DNA from: an uncultured Ferrovum sp.
Lineage (GTDB): Bacteria; Pseudomonadota; Gammaproteobacteria; Burkholderiales; Ferrovaceae
Direction: 5' to 3'
Assembly (NCBI GenBank): GCA_903867885.1
Contig: CAIPTD010000019.1
Span: 1-36,374, forward strand
Length of the DNA stretch: 36,374 nucleotides
Positions 1-8,160 of the stretch are shown piece by piece (position 1 is the first letter of the stretch; each line of letters opens with the position of its first letter). The position numbers and the translations under genes are program-made. A model generated the notes under the pieces. The model saw only the letters and a program-made list of their open reading frames with translations, was not told the DNA's origin and did no database searches.

Positions 1-6
1 CCTCCT
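1..6 (-). promoter_or_regulatory. Shine-Dalgarno of the next ribosomal gene (probably rplN)
   Basis: The minus strand reads AGGAGG at the very edge of the window, 12 bases beyond the rpsQ stop codon. This is a near-perfect ribosome binding site. In the S10/spc gene order the gene after rpsQ is rplN (L14), so the site probably serves rplN, whose coding sequence lies outside the window. Confidence 0.6.
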
Positions 7-18
7 GCAATTTAATTG

Positions 19-306
19 TTAAACGCCTTCCGAGCGGGTGAACACTCGTGATACGCGCCATGACATGGATTTAGAAATAGGACGGCATTCTTCAATCACC
101 ACCACATCTCCGGCATGTACCGAGTCATCAACCACATGAGCGTGATACTTCTTAGACCGGCGCACCACTTTCCCATATAGGGGGTGGGTCACCGTACGCT
201 CTACCAATACCGTTACGGTTTTTTCCATTTTGTCGCTGACCACGCGCCCTTGCAGGGTGCGTCGGATCACGGCAGGCTCTGCCTGCTGCATTATCTGCTC
301 GCTCAT
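19..306 (-). CDS. rpsQ: 30S ribosomal protein S17
   Basis: S17 is a primary 16S rRNA binding protein of the 30S body with an OB fold. The 95-residue product carries the family core: [16 protein letters not shown] near residues 18-33, the HPLYGK segment and a closing CRPISK motif. It is about ten residues longer than the E. coli protein because of a short N-terminal extension ([11 protein letters not shown]). The ATG overlaps the rpmC stop codon as ATGA, so translation is probably coupled. It is the last complete gene of the S10-type operon in the window. Confidence 0.97.
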   Translation of the reverse strand: MSEQIMQQAEPAVIRRTLQGRVVSDKMEKTVTVLVERTVTHPLYGKVVRRSKKYHAHVVDDSVHAGDVVVIEECRPISKSMSWRVSRVFTRSEGV

Positions 307-494
307 TTGCCCGCCTTTTCAGTCAGCAAGGTTTTAACACGAGCGATGTCGCTTCGTATCTTTCCCATCTCGCTGGTTTTATTGGTTTGCTGAGTGGCGA
401 TCTGCATACGTAGGCTAAACTTAGCTTTCAGTAGTGAGATCAACTCCCCGTTTAACTCTTCCACGCTCTTCGCGCGCAGTTCACTTGCTTTCAT
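303..494 (-). CDS. rpmC: 50S ribosomal protein L29
   Basis: L29 is a small two-helix protein beside the peptide exit tunnel, where the signal recognition particle and trigger factor dock. I set the start at the ATG of [15 protein letters not shown], giving 63 residues, the usual family length. A longer reading from 536 would overlap the end of rplP and add 14 residues with no family resemblance. A GGGAG lies 9 bases before the chosen ATG. The gene begins 4 bases after rplP and its TGA overlaps the rpsQ start. Confidence 0.95.
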   Translation of the reverse strand: MKASELRAKSVEELNGELISLLKAKFSLRMQIATQQTNKTSEMGKIRSDIARVKTLLTEKAGK

Positions 495-498
495 GTCC

Positions 499-915
499 TT
501 ACGCTCCCAACTGTCGGATAACGAAGGTCGTAGCAAGAGGCAACTTGGCAGCAGCTAACTGAAACGCTTCGCGTGCCAGTGATTCAGCCACACCATCCAT
601 CTCGTACAACACTTTACCCGGGGTGATTTCGGCTACCCAATACTCCGGGCTTCCTTTACCGTTACCCATACGCACTTCTGCGGGTTTCTTTGAAATAGGC
701 TTATCTGGAAAAATACGAATCCAGATACGTCCACCCCGTTTGATATGACGCGTCATTGCTCGACGGGCCGCTTCAATTTGCCGTGCAGTCAGACGACCAC
801 GTTCAGTAGCCTTGAGACCAAACTCACCGAAAGATACTTTCGCGCCGCGAGTAGCGATACCTGTATTGCGGCCTTTCTGCTGTTTCCGGTATTTAGTTCT
901 GGATGGTTGAAGCAT
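499..915 (-). CDS. rplP: 50S ribosomal protein L16
   Basis: L16 lies near the tRNA-binding sites of the 50S subunit and helps order the peptidyl transferase centre. The 138-residue product shows the family start [17 protein letters not shown], then FGLKA, and the [21 protein letters not shown] stretch around residues 62-82, followed by GKG. Length and termini match the family. The ATG lies inside the 3' end of rpsC (23-base overlap), which suggests coupled translation. Confidence 0.98.
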   Translation of the reverse strand: MLQPSRTKYRKQQKGRNTGIATRGAKVSFGEFGLKATERGRLTARQIEAARRAMTRHIKRGGRIWIRIFPDKPISKKPAEVRMGNGKGSPEYWVAEITPGKVLYEMDGVAESLAREAFQLAAAKLPLATTFVIRQLGA

Positions 916-1612
916 TGCTGCGTCCTCCTGGCTTGCGAGACTTTTTCTCTGGCTCGACGGGTGCCGCTACAGGCTGTTCGCCGCGACCAAGTACTTCGCC
1001 TTTAAATACGAGGACACGCACTCCAATGATCCCGTAGGTTGTTTTGGCTTCTGAGAAACCATAATCAATATCAGCACGAAGCGTATGCAATGGCACACGA
1101 CCCTCTCGGTACCATTCTGAACGGGCAATTTCGATACCGTTCAAACGACCTGAGCTGGTGATCTTGATACCTTGTGCCCCTAGGCGCATCGCATTTGACA
1201 TTGCCCGCTTCATTGCACGGCGGAACATCACCCGCTTTTCTAGCTGAGAGGTAATGTTATCTGCGATTAATTGTGCGTCGAGTTCAGGTTTACGAATCTC
1301 TTCGATGTTTACGTGCACGGGCACGCCCATCAAACGCTGCAAGTGCGCGCGCAAGGTTTCAATATCCTCGCCTTTCTTGCCGATCACCACTCCAGGACGT
1401 GCGCTGTAAATTGTGATTTTGGCATTTTTAGCAGGTCGCTCAATGACGACACGGCCTACTGAAGCATGTGCCAATTTCTTTTTCAAAAAGGCACGCACTT
1501 TAATGTCGTCCTGCAACATCTGCGGGAACGCACGGTTACTGGCAAACCATTTCGACGACCAATTTTTTTGGACGGCGAGGCGGAAGCCTGTTGGATGTAT
1601 TTTCTGTCCCAT
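893..1612 (-). CDS. rpsC: 30S ribosomal protein S3
   Basis: S3 sits on the solvent side of the 30S head at the mRNA entry channel and has helicase activity there. The 239-residue protein starts [12 protein letters not shown], contains the KH-domain loop [11 protein letters not shown] near residues 75-85, and ends with the C-terminal domain ([15 protein letters not shown], then [13 protein letters not shown]). A charged tail with [10 protein letters not shown] follows, as in relatives. Its last 23 bases overlap the rplP start. Confidence 0.98.
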   Translation of the reverse strand: MGQKIHPTGFRLAVQKNWSSKWFASNRAFPQMLQDDIKVRAFLKKKLAHASVGRVVIERPAKNAKITIYSARPGVVIGKKGEDIETLRAHLQRLMGVPVHVNIEEIRKPELDAQLIADNITSQLEKRVMFRRAMKRAMSNAMRLGAQGIKITSSGRLNGIEIARSEWYREGRVPLHTLRADIDYGFSEAKTTYGIIGVRVLVFKGEVLGRGEQPVAAPVEPEKKSRKPGGRSNASTIQN

Positions 1613-1635
1613 ATCGATTCCTTATCTCGTCGCCG

Positions 1636-1971
1636 TTAATCGGCTACGGTCACATAGATGTGGCAAGTCTGTTTAATGATTTGATTTCCGCGACCTTTAG
1701 CACGTGCGGTAAATCGCTTCAAAACAGGGCCCTTCTCTATATGGATGGTGGAGACCTTCAACGTGTCCACGTCAGCGCCTAGATTGTGCTCAGCGTTGGC
1801 AATAGCCGACTCGAGTACTTTCTTGATTAACTTGGCGCCTTTCTTGGGGCTAAAAGTGAGGAGATCTAAAGCGCGCTCAACGTGCATGCCGCGCACCTGG
1901 TCCGCTACCAATCGCCCTTTTTGGGCTGATAAGCGAACGCCACGCAGGATGGCTTGTGTATTAATGCTCAT
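1636..1971 (-). CDS. rplV: 50S ribosomal protein L22
   Basis: L22 lines the narrow part of the nascent-peptide tunnel with its beta hairpin. The 111-residue product opens with [20 protein letters not shown] and contains [12 protein letters not shown] and the hairpin around [16 protein letters not shown] at about residues 80-95, where macrolide-resistance changes are known in the family. Length is normal. It sits 12 bases after rpsS and 23 bases before rpsC. Confidence 0.97.
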   Translation of the reverse strand: MSINTQAILRGVRLSAQKGRLVADQVRGMHVERALDLLTFSPKKGAKLIKKVLESAIANAEHNLGADVDTLKVSTIHIEKGPVLKRFTARAKGRGNQIIKQTCHIYVTVAD

Positions 1972-1983
1972 TTCTCGTCTCCT

Positions 1984-2265
1984 TTACTTCTTACCAGCAG
2001 CTTTCTTGTCCGCCGCATGACCCTTAAAAGTTCGGGTCAGCGAGAACTCGCCAAGCTTATGGCCCACCATGTTCTCGGTTACGTAAACCGGGATATGGGT
2101 TTTGCCGTTGTGGACCGCAATCGTCAAGCCTACGAAATCAGGCAGAACGGTAGAACGACGGGACCAGGTCTTGATGGGACGCTTGTCCTTGGTTGCCAAT
2201 GCGGTTTCGACTTTTTTCAACAGGTGGCCGTCAATGAACGGCCCTTTTTTAACTGAACGTGCCAT
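1984..2265 (-). CDS. rpsS: 30S ribosomal protein S19
   Basis: S19 forms part of the 30S head together with S13 and contacts the A-site finger bridge. The 93-residue product begins [19 protein letters not shown] and has the signature [14 protein letters not shown] followed by [15 protein letters not shown]. Length matches the family. It lies 12 bases downstream of rplB in the same operon. Confidence 0.98.
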   Translation of the reverse strand: MARSVKKGPFIDGHLLKKVETALATKDKRPIKTWSRRSTVLPDFVGLTIAVHNGKTHIPVYVTENMVGHKLGEFSLTRTFKGHAADKKAAGKK

Positions 2266-2277
2266 GTGTACGCCCCC

Positions 2278-3105
<828 letters not shown>

Positions 3106-3108
3106 GGC

Positions 3109-3420
3109 TTATTCCCCCGCGACAAAGTTGATTTCCTGGCCCGGCGCTAAGGATACGAAGGCTTTCTTCGTAGCTTTACGACGACCCATGAAGCGGCCCG
3201 AACGTTTGACCTTGCCCTTCACGTTTAAGGTTTGAACATTGTCCACCTTAACCTTGAAGACCAACTCAACCGCAGCCTTGATCTCTGGTTTTGTCGCATC
3301 AACCGCTACGCGGAACACGACTTGTTCGTTTTTGTCCGCCACGAAGGTGCTCTTTTCAGAGACCACAGGCGCTTCGATCACTTGAAGCAAACGCTCCTCG
3401 CTGAAATGAATGGCGCTCAT
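3109..3420 (-). CDS. rplW: 50S ribosomal protein L23
   Basis: L23 sits at the tunnel exit and is the main docking point for trigger factor and the signal recognition particle. The 103-residue protein shows the family core [28 protein letters not shown] and [15 protein letters not shown]. The ATG overlaps the rplD stop by four bases (ATGA), consistent with translational coupling. Confidence 0.97.
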   Translation of the reverse strand: MSAIHFSEERLLQVIEAPVVSEKSTFVADKNEQVVFRVAVDATKPEIKAAVELVFKVKVDNVQTLNVKGKVKRSGRFMGRRKATKKAFVSLAPGQEINFVAGE

Positions 3421-4037
3421 GCGTACACCTCCTCAAGCTTGCGAACCGCACCCTTGGTCAAAATAACCTTGGGGAAACGAATCAGACTCACCGGATCAGC
3501 CTGAGCCACTTCAAGCACCAACATATTGGGCAGGTTACGTGAGGACAAATACAGGTTGTCGTCCAGATCATCGGTGATCACCAGTACCTTCTCAAACCCC
3601 ATGCCTTTAATCTTGCCAGCCAGGATTTTAGTTTTAGGGGATTCTAGTGAAAGTTGCTCCACCACTGACAAGCGGTCTTCACGCACTAATTGGGACAGGA
3701 TCGTCGCCATGCCAGCACGGAACATCTTACGATTGACTTTTTGAGTGAAGTTTTCATCGGGGCTGGAGGGGAAAATCTTACCTCCCCCACGCCACAATGG
3801 GCTGGATGCCATACCAGCACGAGCACGTCCAGTACCCTTTTGACGCCAAGGCTTACGGGTGCTCTTTGCAATTTCTGCACGGCCTTTTTGGGCACGGGTA
3901 CCTTGGCGCGCATTGGCTTGAAAAGCAACAACCAACTGATGAACCAAGGGTTCATTGTAGTCACGCCCGAACAAGCTATCTGCTGCCTCCAAGGTAGAAG
4001 TAGATTCACCTTGGTCATTAATCAGTTTAAGTTCCAT
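3417..4037 (-). CDS. rplD: 50S ribosomal protein L4
   Basis: L4 is an early assembly protein with a long loop reaching into the exit tunnel. In E. coli it also represses its own operon by binding the S10 leader RNA. The 206-residue protein has the expected [19 protein letters not shown] segment, [14 protein letters not shown] near residues 63-76 (the tunnel loop), and the C-terminal [16 protein letters not shown]. Its ATG shares one base with the rplC stop codon. Any L4-binding leader in this genome is not visible upstream of rpsJ; the rpsJ-rplC spacer is a candidate place to look. Confidence 0.98.
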   Translation of the reverse strand: MELKLINDQGESTSTLEAADSLFGRDYNEPLVHQLVVAFQANARQGTRAQKGRAEIAKSTRKPWRQKGTGRARAGMASSPLWRGGGKIFPSSPDENFTQKVNRKMFRAGMATILSQLVREDRLSVVEQLSLESPKTKILAGKIKGMGFEKVLVITDDLDDNLYLSSRNLPNMLVLEVAQADPVSLIRFPKVILTKGAVRKLEEVYA

Positions 4038-4681
4038 TACGCACCTGCCTTTGCCGCTGGGCTCACGATCACATGGCCGCCTTTGGATCCAGGGATTGCA
4101 CCCTTAATCAAAAGCAGTTTGCGGGTGGAGTCGATGCGCACGATCTCTAGATTCTGAATGGTGCGCTTGACTGCACCTAAATGACCGGCCATGCGCTTAC
4201 CAGGGAAAACGCGACCTGGATCCTGCGCCATACCGATAGAACCGGGAGAGTTGTGAGATACCGAGTTACCGTGCGATGCCCGATTGGAACTGAAATGGTG
4301 CCGTTTAATCGCACCAGAAAAGCCCTTACCTTGCGTCGTTCCGGAGACATCCACAGCCTGACCTACCTGGAATGTATCCAAGGGGATCGAGCCGCCTACG
4401 GCGAATTGGCCGAGTGCTGCAGCATCTATGCGGAATTCAGTCGTCAGGGTACCTGCAGTCACACCTGCTTTCGCAAGATGACCTGCCAAGGCCTTGCTGA
4501 CGCGACTTGCGCGACGTGTGCCATACACCACTTGAACCGCAGTGTAGCCATCGGTTTCGGTGGTCTTAATTTGTGAGACGCGGTTATCACCGACCTCAAC
4601 GACCGTTACAGGAACGGAATCGCCGTCATCAGTGAAGACTCGCGTCATGCCGACTTTGCGGCCGACGAGTCCTAGTGCCAT
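4037..4681 (-). CDS. rplC: 50S ribosomal protein L3
   Basis: L3 is an early 50S assembly protein whose loop extends toward the peptidyl transferase centre. I place the start at the ATG of [16 protein letters not shown] (214 residues). It has AAGGA eight bases upstream, whereas a longer reading from 4714 adds 11 residues with no family counterpart. The tip-loop region [20 protein letters not shown] is seen near residues 145-165. It shares one base with the rplD start and is separated from rpsJ by 186 bases. Confidence 0.97.
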   Translation of the reverse strand: MALGLVGRKVGMTRVFTDDGDSVPVTVVEVGDNRVSQIKTTETDGYTAVQVVYGTRRASRVSKALAGHLAKAGVTAGTLTTEFRIDAAALGQFAVGGSIPLDTFQVGQAVDVSGTTQGKGFSGAIKRHHFSSNRASHGNSVSHNSPGSIGMAQDPGRVFPGKRMAGHLGAVKRTIQNLEIVRIDSTRKLLLIKGAIPGSKGGHVIVSPAAKAGA

Positions 4682-4867
4682 CGCCAAATTCCTTCTAAAA
4701 TTGTTGGCCCGCACGGAAAGCGTCGCTGCGCTTCCATATCGGGTGTCGGTTTCAATTGACCGACGTTTTTTTATCTTTCATTGTCAGGGCGTCCGACGCC
4801 GAAAGTTTTTATTGTTGCTGTACTTCTTGTTACCACTCCAGCCGAAAAAGGTTGGCTGGAAAAAATT
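4682..4867 (-). promoter_or_regulatory. Structured spacer between rpsJ and rplC
   Basis: This 186-base stretch holds no convincing gene, although it lies inside a tightly packed operon. It contains three inverted repeats: CCAGCC/GGCTGG at 4838-4843 and 4854-4859, the odd palindrome GGCGTCCGACGCC at 4788-4800, and GTCGGT/ACCGAC at 4745-4750 and 4759-4764. In the operon transcript none is followed by a run of U, so they are not terminators for rpsJ. They could form a processing or regulatory leader for rplC. That role is inference. Confidence 0.4.
4745..4773 (+). terminator. Possible terminator facing against the S10 operon
   Basis: On the plus strand GTCGGT pairs with ACCGAC across an 8-base loop and is followed by G and seven T. 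This has the form of a short intrinsic terminator for transcription opposing the ribosomal operon. The stem is only six pairs, and no plus-strand gene lies nearby, so its purpose is unclear. The same repeat may instead work as a hairpin in the minus-strand mRNA. Confidence 0.35.
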
Positions 4868-5188
4868 TTACAACTTGATTTCTACGTCTACACCTGCTGG
4901 TAGATCTAACTTCATCAATGCATCCACCGTCTTATCGGTTGGATCAACGATATCCATCAGGCGCAAATGTGTTCGAATTTCAAATTGATCCCGTGATGTT
5001 TTATTCACGTGGGGCGACCGCAACACGTCAAAGCGCTGTATACGCGTAGGTAAAGGAACCGGGCCTTTAACCACTGCGCCTGTACGCTTGGCCGTTTCCA
5101 CGATTTCTAGCGCTGACTGATCGATCAGCCGATAGTCAAACGCTTTCAGGCGGATACGGATTTTTTGGTGCTGAATTGCAGTTGCCAT
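4868..5188 (-). CDS. rpsJ: 30S ribosomal protein S10
   Basis: S10 is a 30S head protein and, as NusE, a partner of NusB in transcription antitermination. The 106-residue product contains [40 protein letters not shown] and the C-terminal [14 protein letters not shown], all family hallmarks. The N-terminus (MATAIQHQ) is a few residues longer than in E. coli; no internal Met offers a shorter start. It lies 29 bases after tuf with no terminator between, so co-transcription with tuf is likely. Confidence 0.98.
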   Translation of the reverse strand: MATAIQHQKIRIRLKAFDYRLIDQSALEIVETAKRTGAVVKGPVPLPTRIQRFDVLRSPHVNKTSRDQFEIRTHLRLMDIVDPTDKTVDALMKLDLPAGVDVEIKL

Positions 5189-5217
5189 AATTTCTCTCTT
5201 TACTTAATGAGCTTGCT

Positions 5218-6408
5218 TTATTTGATGATTTTAGCAACGACGCCCGCACCTACGGTACGTCCGCCTTCGCGGATCGCAAATCGCAAGCCTTCTTCCATCG
5301 CAATCGGTGCAATCAACTTCACCGTCACCGATACGTTGTCTCCAGGCATCACCATCTCTGTGCCTTCTCCCAATGTTATCGCTCCCGTCACATCCGTTGT
5401 ACGGAAGTAAAACTGCGGACGATACCCCTGGAAAAATGGCGTATGACGTCCGCCCTCATCTTTCGACAATACCAAAATCTCAGCAGTAAACTCCGTGTGC
5501 GGCTGGATCGAACCAGGCTTCGCCAACACTTGTCCACGCTCAACCTCTTCACGCTTCGTACCACGCAGCAATACGCCTACGTTGTCTCCCGCCTGACCTT
5601 GATCCAACAACTTGCGGAACATCTCAACACCCGTACATACCGTCTTTAGGGTGTCTTTCAAGCCCACAATCTCAATCTCTTCCCCTACCTTCACAATCCC
5701 GCGCTCAATACGACCCGTCACTACCGTGCCACGGCCAGAAATCGAGAACACATCTTCAACAGGCATCAAAAACGTGCCGTCAATCGCACGCTCAGGTGTA
5801 GGAATGTAGGTATCCAAGGCCTCAGCCAGCTTCCAAATAGCTGGCTCTCCAATATCAGACTGGTCGCCTTCCAATGCCTTCAACGCACTCCCAGTCACAA
5901 TCGGAGTGTCATCGCCAGGAAACTCATACTTGCTCAGCAACTCACGAATTTCCATCTCAACAAGCTCTAACAACTCGGCATCGTCAACCATGTCCGCTTT
6001 GTTCATGAACACAACGATGTAGGGCACTCCAACCTGACGTGCCAACAAAATGTGCTCACGGGTTTGGGGCATGGGGCCATCCGCTGCCGATACCACCAAT
6101 ATCGCGCCATCCATCTGCGCCGCACCCGTAATCATGTTCTTCACATAGTCCGCGTGGCCAGGGCAATCAACGTGCGCATAGTGACGCGTGGTGGTCTCGT
6201 ACTCAACGTGCGCCGTGTTAATCGTAATACCACGTGCCTTCTCTTCCGGCGCCGAATCAATATCAGCGTAGCTCTTCGCCTCACCACCAAACTTCTTCGA
6301 CAGCACAATCGTCAGCGCCGCTGTCAATGTCGTCTTACCATGGTCCACGTGACCAATCGTCCCCACGTTCACGTGTGGCTTCGTCCGTTCGAATTTGCCT
6401 TTTGCCAT
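5218..6408 (-). CDS. tuf: Elongation factor Tu
   Basis: EF-Tu is the GTPase that delivers aminoacyl-tRNA to the ribosome. The 396-residue protein has the P-loop GHVDHGKT at residues 19-26, the switch segment [19 protein letters not shown] near 81-85, the guanine-binding NKAD near 136-139, and domains 2 and 3 ending in [15 protein letters not shown] lies 9 bases before the ATG. Its upstream neighbours are the four tRNAs that precede tufB in E. coli, whereas its downstream neighbour rpsJ is that of a tufA copy. No second tuf, fusA or rpsL is in the window. Confidence 0.99.
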   Translation of the reverse strand: MAKGKFERTKPHVNVGTIGHVDHGKTTLTAALTIVLSKKFGGEAKSYADIDSAPEEKARGITINTAHVEYETTTRHYAHVDCPGHADYVKNMITGAAQMDGAILVVSAADGPMPQTREHILLARQVGVPYIVVFMNKADMVDDAELLELVEMEIRELLSKYEFPGDDTPIVTGSALKALEGDQSDIGEPAIWKLAEALDTYIPTPERAIDGTFLMPVEDVFSISGRGTVVTGRIERGIVKVGEEIEIVGLKDTLKTVCTGVEMFRKLLDQGQAGDNVGVLLRGTKREEVERGQVLAKPGSIQPHTEFTAEILVLSKDEGGRHTPFFQGYRPQFYFRTTDVTGAITLGEGTEMVMPGDNVSVTVKLIAPIAMEEGLRFAIREGGRTVGAGVVAKIIK

Positions 6409-6465
6409 GTCTCTGAGTCCTTAACCTTTGATGGTGAACCGGCTTTTACACCGGCATGAATCAGT

Positions 6466-6480
6466 CCCGAAAAATTCGGG
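6466..6480 (-). other. Small hairpin in the tRNA-tuf leader
   Basis: CCCGAA and TTCGGG form a perfect 6-pair stem with a 3-base loop, 12 bases beyond the encoded CCA of tRNA-Thr(GGT). The minus strand has no T run after it, so it is probably not a terminator. It may mark a cleavage point where the tRNA is cut from the tuf message, but that is inference. Confidence 0.4.
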
Positions 6481-6492
6481 GTTAATAAAATA

Positions 6493-6567
6493 TGGAGCCC
6501 TTGACCAGGATTGAACTGGTGACCTCTCCCTTACCAAGGGAGTGCTCTGCCACTGAGCTACAAGGGC
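6493..6567 (-). tRNA. thrT: tRNA-Thr (anticodon GGT)
   Basis: The minus strand folds into a full cloverleaf of 75 bases including an encoded CCA. The acceptor stem is GCCCTTG with CAAGGGC, the anticodon arm CTCCC-TTGGTAA-GGGAG exposes GGT, and the T arm carries GTTCAAT. It reads ACC and ACU threonine codons. It is the last of four clustered tRNAs, 84 bases before the tuf start, in the position of thrT in the E. coli thrU-tyrU-glyT-thrT-tufB operon. Confidence 0.97.
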
Positions 6568-6592
6568 CCGCAACCTAAAACCGTGTCCGCTA

Positions 6593-6666
6593 TGGAGCGG
6601 GTGAAGGGAATCGAACCCTCGTCGTAAGCTTGGAAGGCTTCTGCTCTACCATTGAGCTACACCCGC
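6593..6666 (-). tRNA. glyT: tRNA-Gly (anticodon TCC)
   Basis: A 74-base cloverleaf with encoded CCA. The acceptor stem is GCGGGTG with CACCCGC, the D arm contains AGCTCAATGGTAGAGC, the anticodon loop reads CTTCCAA giving TCC, and the T loop is GTTCGAT. It decodes GGA and GGG glycine codons. It lies between tRNA-Tyr and tRNA-Thr(GGT) with 25-32 base spacers and no promoter or terminator, so the four tRNAs are probably cut from one precursor. Confidence 0.97.
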
Positions 6667-6698
6667 TTCGCACAAGTACTACCACTACTTTTCAACTT

Positions 6699-6783
6699 TG
6701 GTGGTGGGGGAAGGATTCGAACCTTCGAAGGCAGAGCCGTCAGATTTACAGTCTGATCCCTTTGACCGCTCGGGAACCCCACC
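6699..6783 (-). tRNA. tyrU: tRNA-Tyr (anticodon GTA)
   Basis: An 85-base class II tRNA with encoded CCA. The acceptor stem is GGTGGGG with CCCCACC, the anticodon loop reads CTGTAAA giving GTA, a long variable arm follows (CGGCTCTGCC region), and the T loop is GTTCGAA. The long variable arm is normal for bacterial tRNA-Tyr. It sits second in the tRNA cluster upstream of tuf, as tyrU does in E. coli. Confidence 0.97.
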
Positions 6784-6836
6784 GGACCGAACCCGCAATT
6801 CTGGTGGTTTGGAAGCTTTAAGTCAAGAGGCAATTT

Positions 6837-6912
6837 TGGTGCCGACAGCAAGAATCGAACTCGCGACCTTCTGATTACAAATCAGCTGCTCTACCAACTG
6901 AGCTATGCCGGC
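6837..6912 (-). tRNA. thrU: tRNA-Thr (anticodon TGT)
   Basis: A 76-base cloverleaf with encoded CCA. The acceptor stem is GCCGGCA with TGTCGGC (one G-T pair), the anticodon loop reads TTTGTAA giving TGT, and the T loop is GTTCGAT. It reads ACA and ACG codons. It is the first tRNA of the cluster, and its mature 5' end lies only 8 bases after the sspB stop codon. Its promoter must therefore lie in sspB, or it depends on read-through from sspAB. Confidence 0.97.
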
Positions 6913-6920
6913 AATAAAAC

Positions 6921-7448
6921 CTATTTTACAACGCGCAATCGGGCTCGACCTTTTGGCCCTTTTGGCTCGTCATCCGATGAACCGCTGGGTGTCTCATCAG
7001 GGCCTGATCGTTTTTTTGAAGAGGTGGATGCTACCACCGGCGTAGGCTTTTGGGAGCCCTCACCTAAATTATTATCACTCCCCAACTCAAATTCATCGGC
7101 CACACTGGGGCTATCTTGCGCAGCCCCCTCAGTCACAGCCTCGACTGGAAAGGCTAATCCTTCGCCGTTTTCACGAGAAAATATTCCTGTAACGGCTCCA
7201 ACCGGAACCGAAACTTCACGTGAAATGCCATTAAACCTTGTATAAAACGCCACCTCATCGTTGCTAATCGTGAAGTGACGCGTTGCGTTAGAGCCAATAT
7301 TTAAGACGATTACGCCGTCTTTTACATGCTCTAAAGGCACCCGAGTATTGCCATCCACCTTCACGCTCAAATAGGGCGTGAAACCATAATCACAGCACCA
7401 CTGGTACATGGCACGCAAAAGATAAGGCTTGGTGGACGGTTGCGTCAC
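6921..7448 (-). CDS. sspB: ClpXP adaptor SspB
   Basis: SspB binds ssrA-tagged proteins from stalled ribosomes and tethers them to ClpX for degradation by ClpXP. The 175-residue protein has the folded substrate-binding domain at about residues 5-110 (LLRAMYQWCCDYGFTPYL, then GVIVLNIGSNATRHF and ISFxARF-like YTRFNGISREVSVP). A long acidic, Ser/Pro-rich linker follows, and the protein ends in LRVVK. This is the ClpX-binding tail known from E. coli SspB. It starts with GTG overlapping the sspA stop (GTGA). Confidence 0.95.
   Translation of the reverse strand: MTQPSTKPYLLRAMYQWCCDYGFTPYLSVKVDGNTRVPLEHVKDGVIVLNIGSNATRHFTISNDEVAFYTRFNGISREVSVPVGAVTGIFSRENGEGLAFPVEAVTEGAAQDSPSVADEFELGSDNNLGEGSQKPTPVVASTSSKKRSGPDETPSGSSDDEPKGPKGRARLRVVK
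6923..6928 (-). promoter_or_regulatory. Possible -10 element for the tRNA-tuf transcript
   Basis: The minus strand has TAAAAT (five of six matches to the sigma-70 -10 box), overlapping the end of sspB. Initiation 7 bases downstream would fall about 4 bases before the mature 5' end of tRNA-Thr(TGT). I find no convincing -35 element at 16-18 bases, so this is a weak call. Confidence 0.2.
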
Positions 7449-8050
7449 TTCCGCATCGCCTTTTCTGATGGCGTCATCGAATCGATGAATGCTTGGCGTG
7501 AAAACAGACGCTCAGCGTACTTTAGGAGCGGCGCTGCAGTGCGGGGCAAATTAATCTGATAGTGATCTAGGCGCCACAACAAGGGTGCTATTGCCACGTC
7601 CAGCATTGAGAACTCATCACCCAACATGTATTTTTGCTTTTGATTAGCAAAGATGGGGGCCATGCGCATTAAGAAATCGCGAATTGCCGCCCGTGCCTTT
7701 TCCGCACTTTTCGCTGCGCCACTTTCAAGAATTTCAACTTGACTGAACAATTCAATCTCAAAGTGGTACAGAGAGAGCCGAGCACGCGCGCGCATCACTG
7801 GATCTGCAGGCATCAACTGAGGATGAGGAAACCGCTCATCAATGTATTCATTGATGATATTAGATTCGTACAAATGCAAATCCCGCTCTACCAATATGGG
7901 CAGGCGGTTAAATGGGTTCATCACCGCGATTTCTTCGGGTTTATTGAATAAATCAATATCTGCGATATGAAAATCCATACCTTTTTCGTAAAGAACAAAG
8001 CGGCAGCGCTGGCTGAATGGGCAAGTGGTACCCGAATATAGCGTCATCAT
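7445..8050 (-). CDS. sspA: Stringent starvation protein A (GST-fold)
   Basis: SspA is an RNA polymerase-associated protein with a glutathione S-transferase fold but no known transferase activity; in E. coli it aids stationary-phase and acid survival. The 201-residue protein has a thioredoxin-like N-terminal half (TLYSGTTCPFSQRCRFVLYEKG, then NRLPILVERDLHLYESNIINEYI) and a helical C-terminal domain. Two adjacent ATGs (8050 and 8047) are possible. Neither has a close Shine-Dalgarno, the nearest being GAGAGG about 12 bases away. A terminator after petC sits only 24 bases upstream, so expression may depend on read-through. Confidence 0.94.
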   Translation of the reverse strand: MMTLYSGTTCPFSQRCRFVLYEKGMDFHIADIDLFNKPEEIAVMNPFNRLPILVERDLHLYESNIINEYIDERFPHPQLMPADPVMRARARLSLYHFEIELFSQVEILESGAAKSAEKARAAIRDFLMRMAPIFANQKQKYMLGDEFSMLDVAIAPLLWRLDHYQINLPRTAAPLLKYAERLFSRQAFIDSMTPSEKAMRK

Positions 8051-8074
8051 GGAATGGGTAGGCCTCTCTTAGTG

Positions 8075-8104
8075 AAAAACCGGCGGGCACTCTAGTCCGC
8101 CGGT
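8075..8104 (-). terminator. Rho-independent terminator after petC
   Basis: On the minus strand ACCGGCGG pairs perfectly with CCGCCGGT (8 pairs, 10-base loop) and is followed by TTTTT. It lies 57 bases after the petC stop codon and 24 bases before the sspA start. It should end most petABC transcripts and so set petABC apart from sspAB. Confidence 0.85.
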
Positions 8105-8160
8105 CTTGTGGGGTGGAAATGACCCTATCTGGTTCCGGCGGCAGGCCGCCAAAGCTTCAG

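Noticed and set aside
3690-4157. 155-residue open frame on the plus strand
   Set aside because: Antisense to rplD and the end of rplC; composition is that of a mirrored ribosomal gene and no motif is visible.
4560-4988. 142-residue plus-strand frame covering the rpsJ-rplC spacer
   Set aside because: It overlaps both rplC and rpsJ in antisense. The spacer part has no ribosome site or recognisable protein features.
6493-6912. tRNA cluster as a site of mobile element integration
   Set aside because: All four tRNAs are intact with encoded CCA, no integrase or repeated tRNA end is nearby, and the order matches the ancestral tuf-linked cluster.
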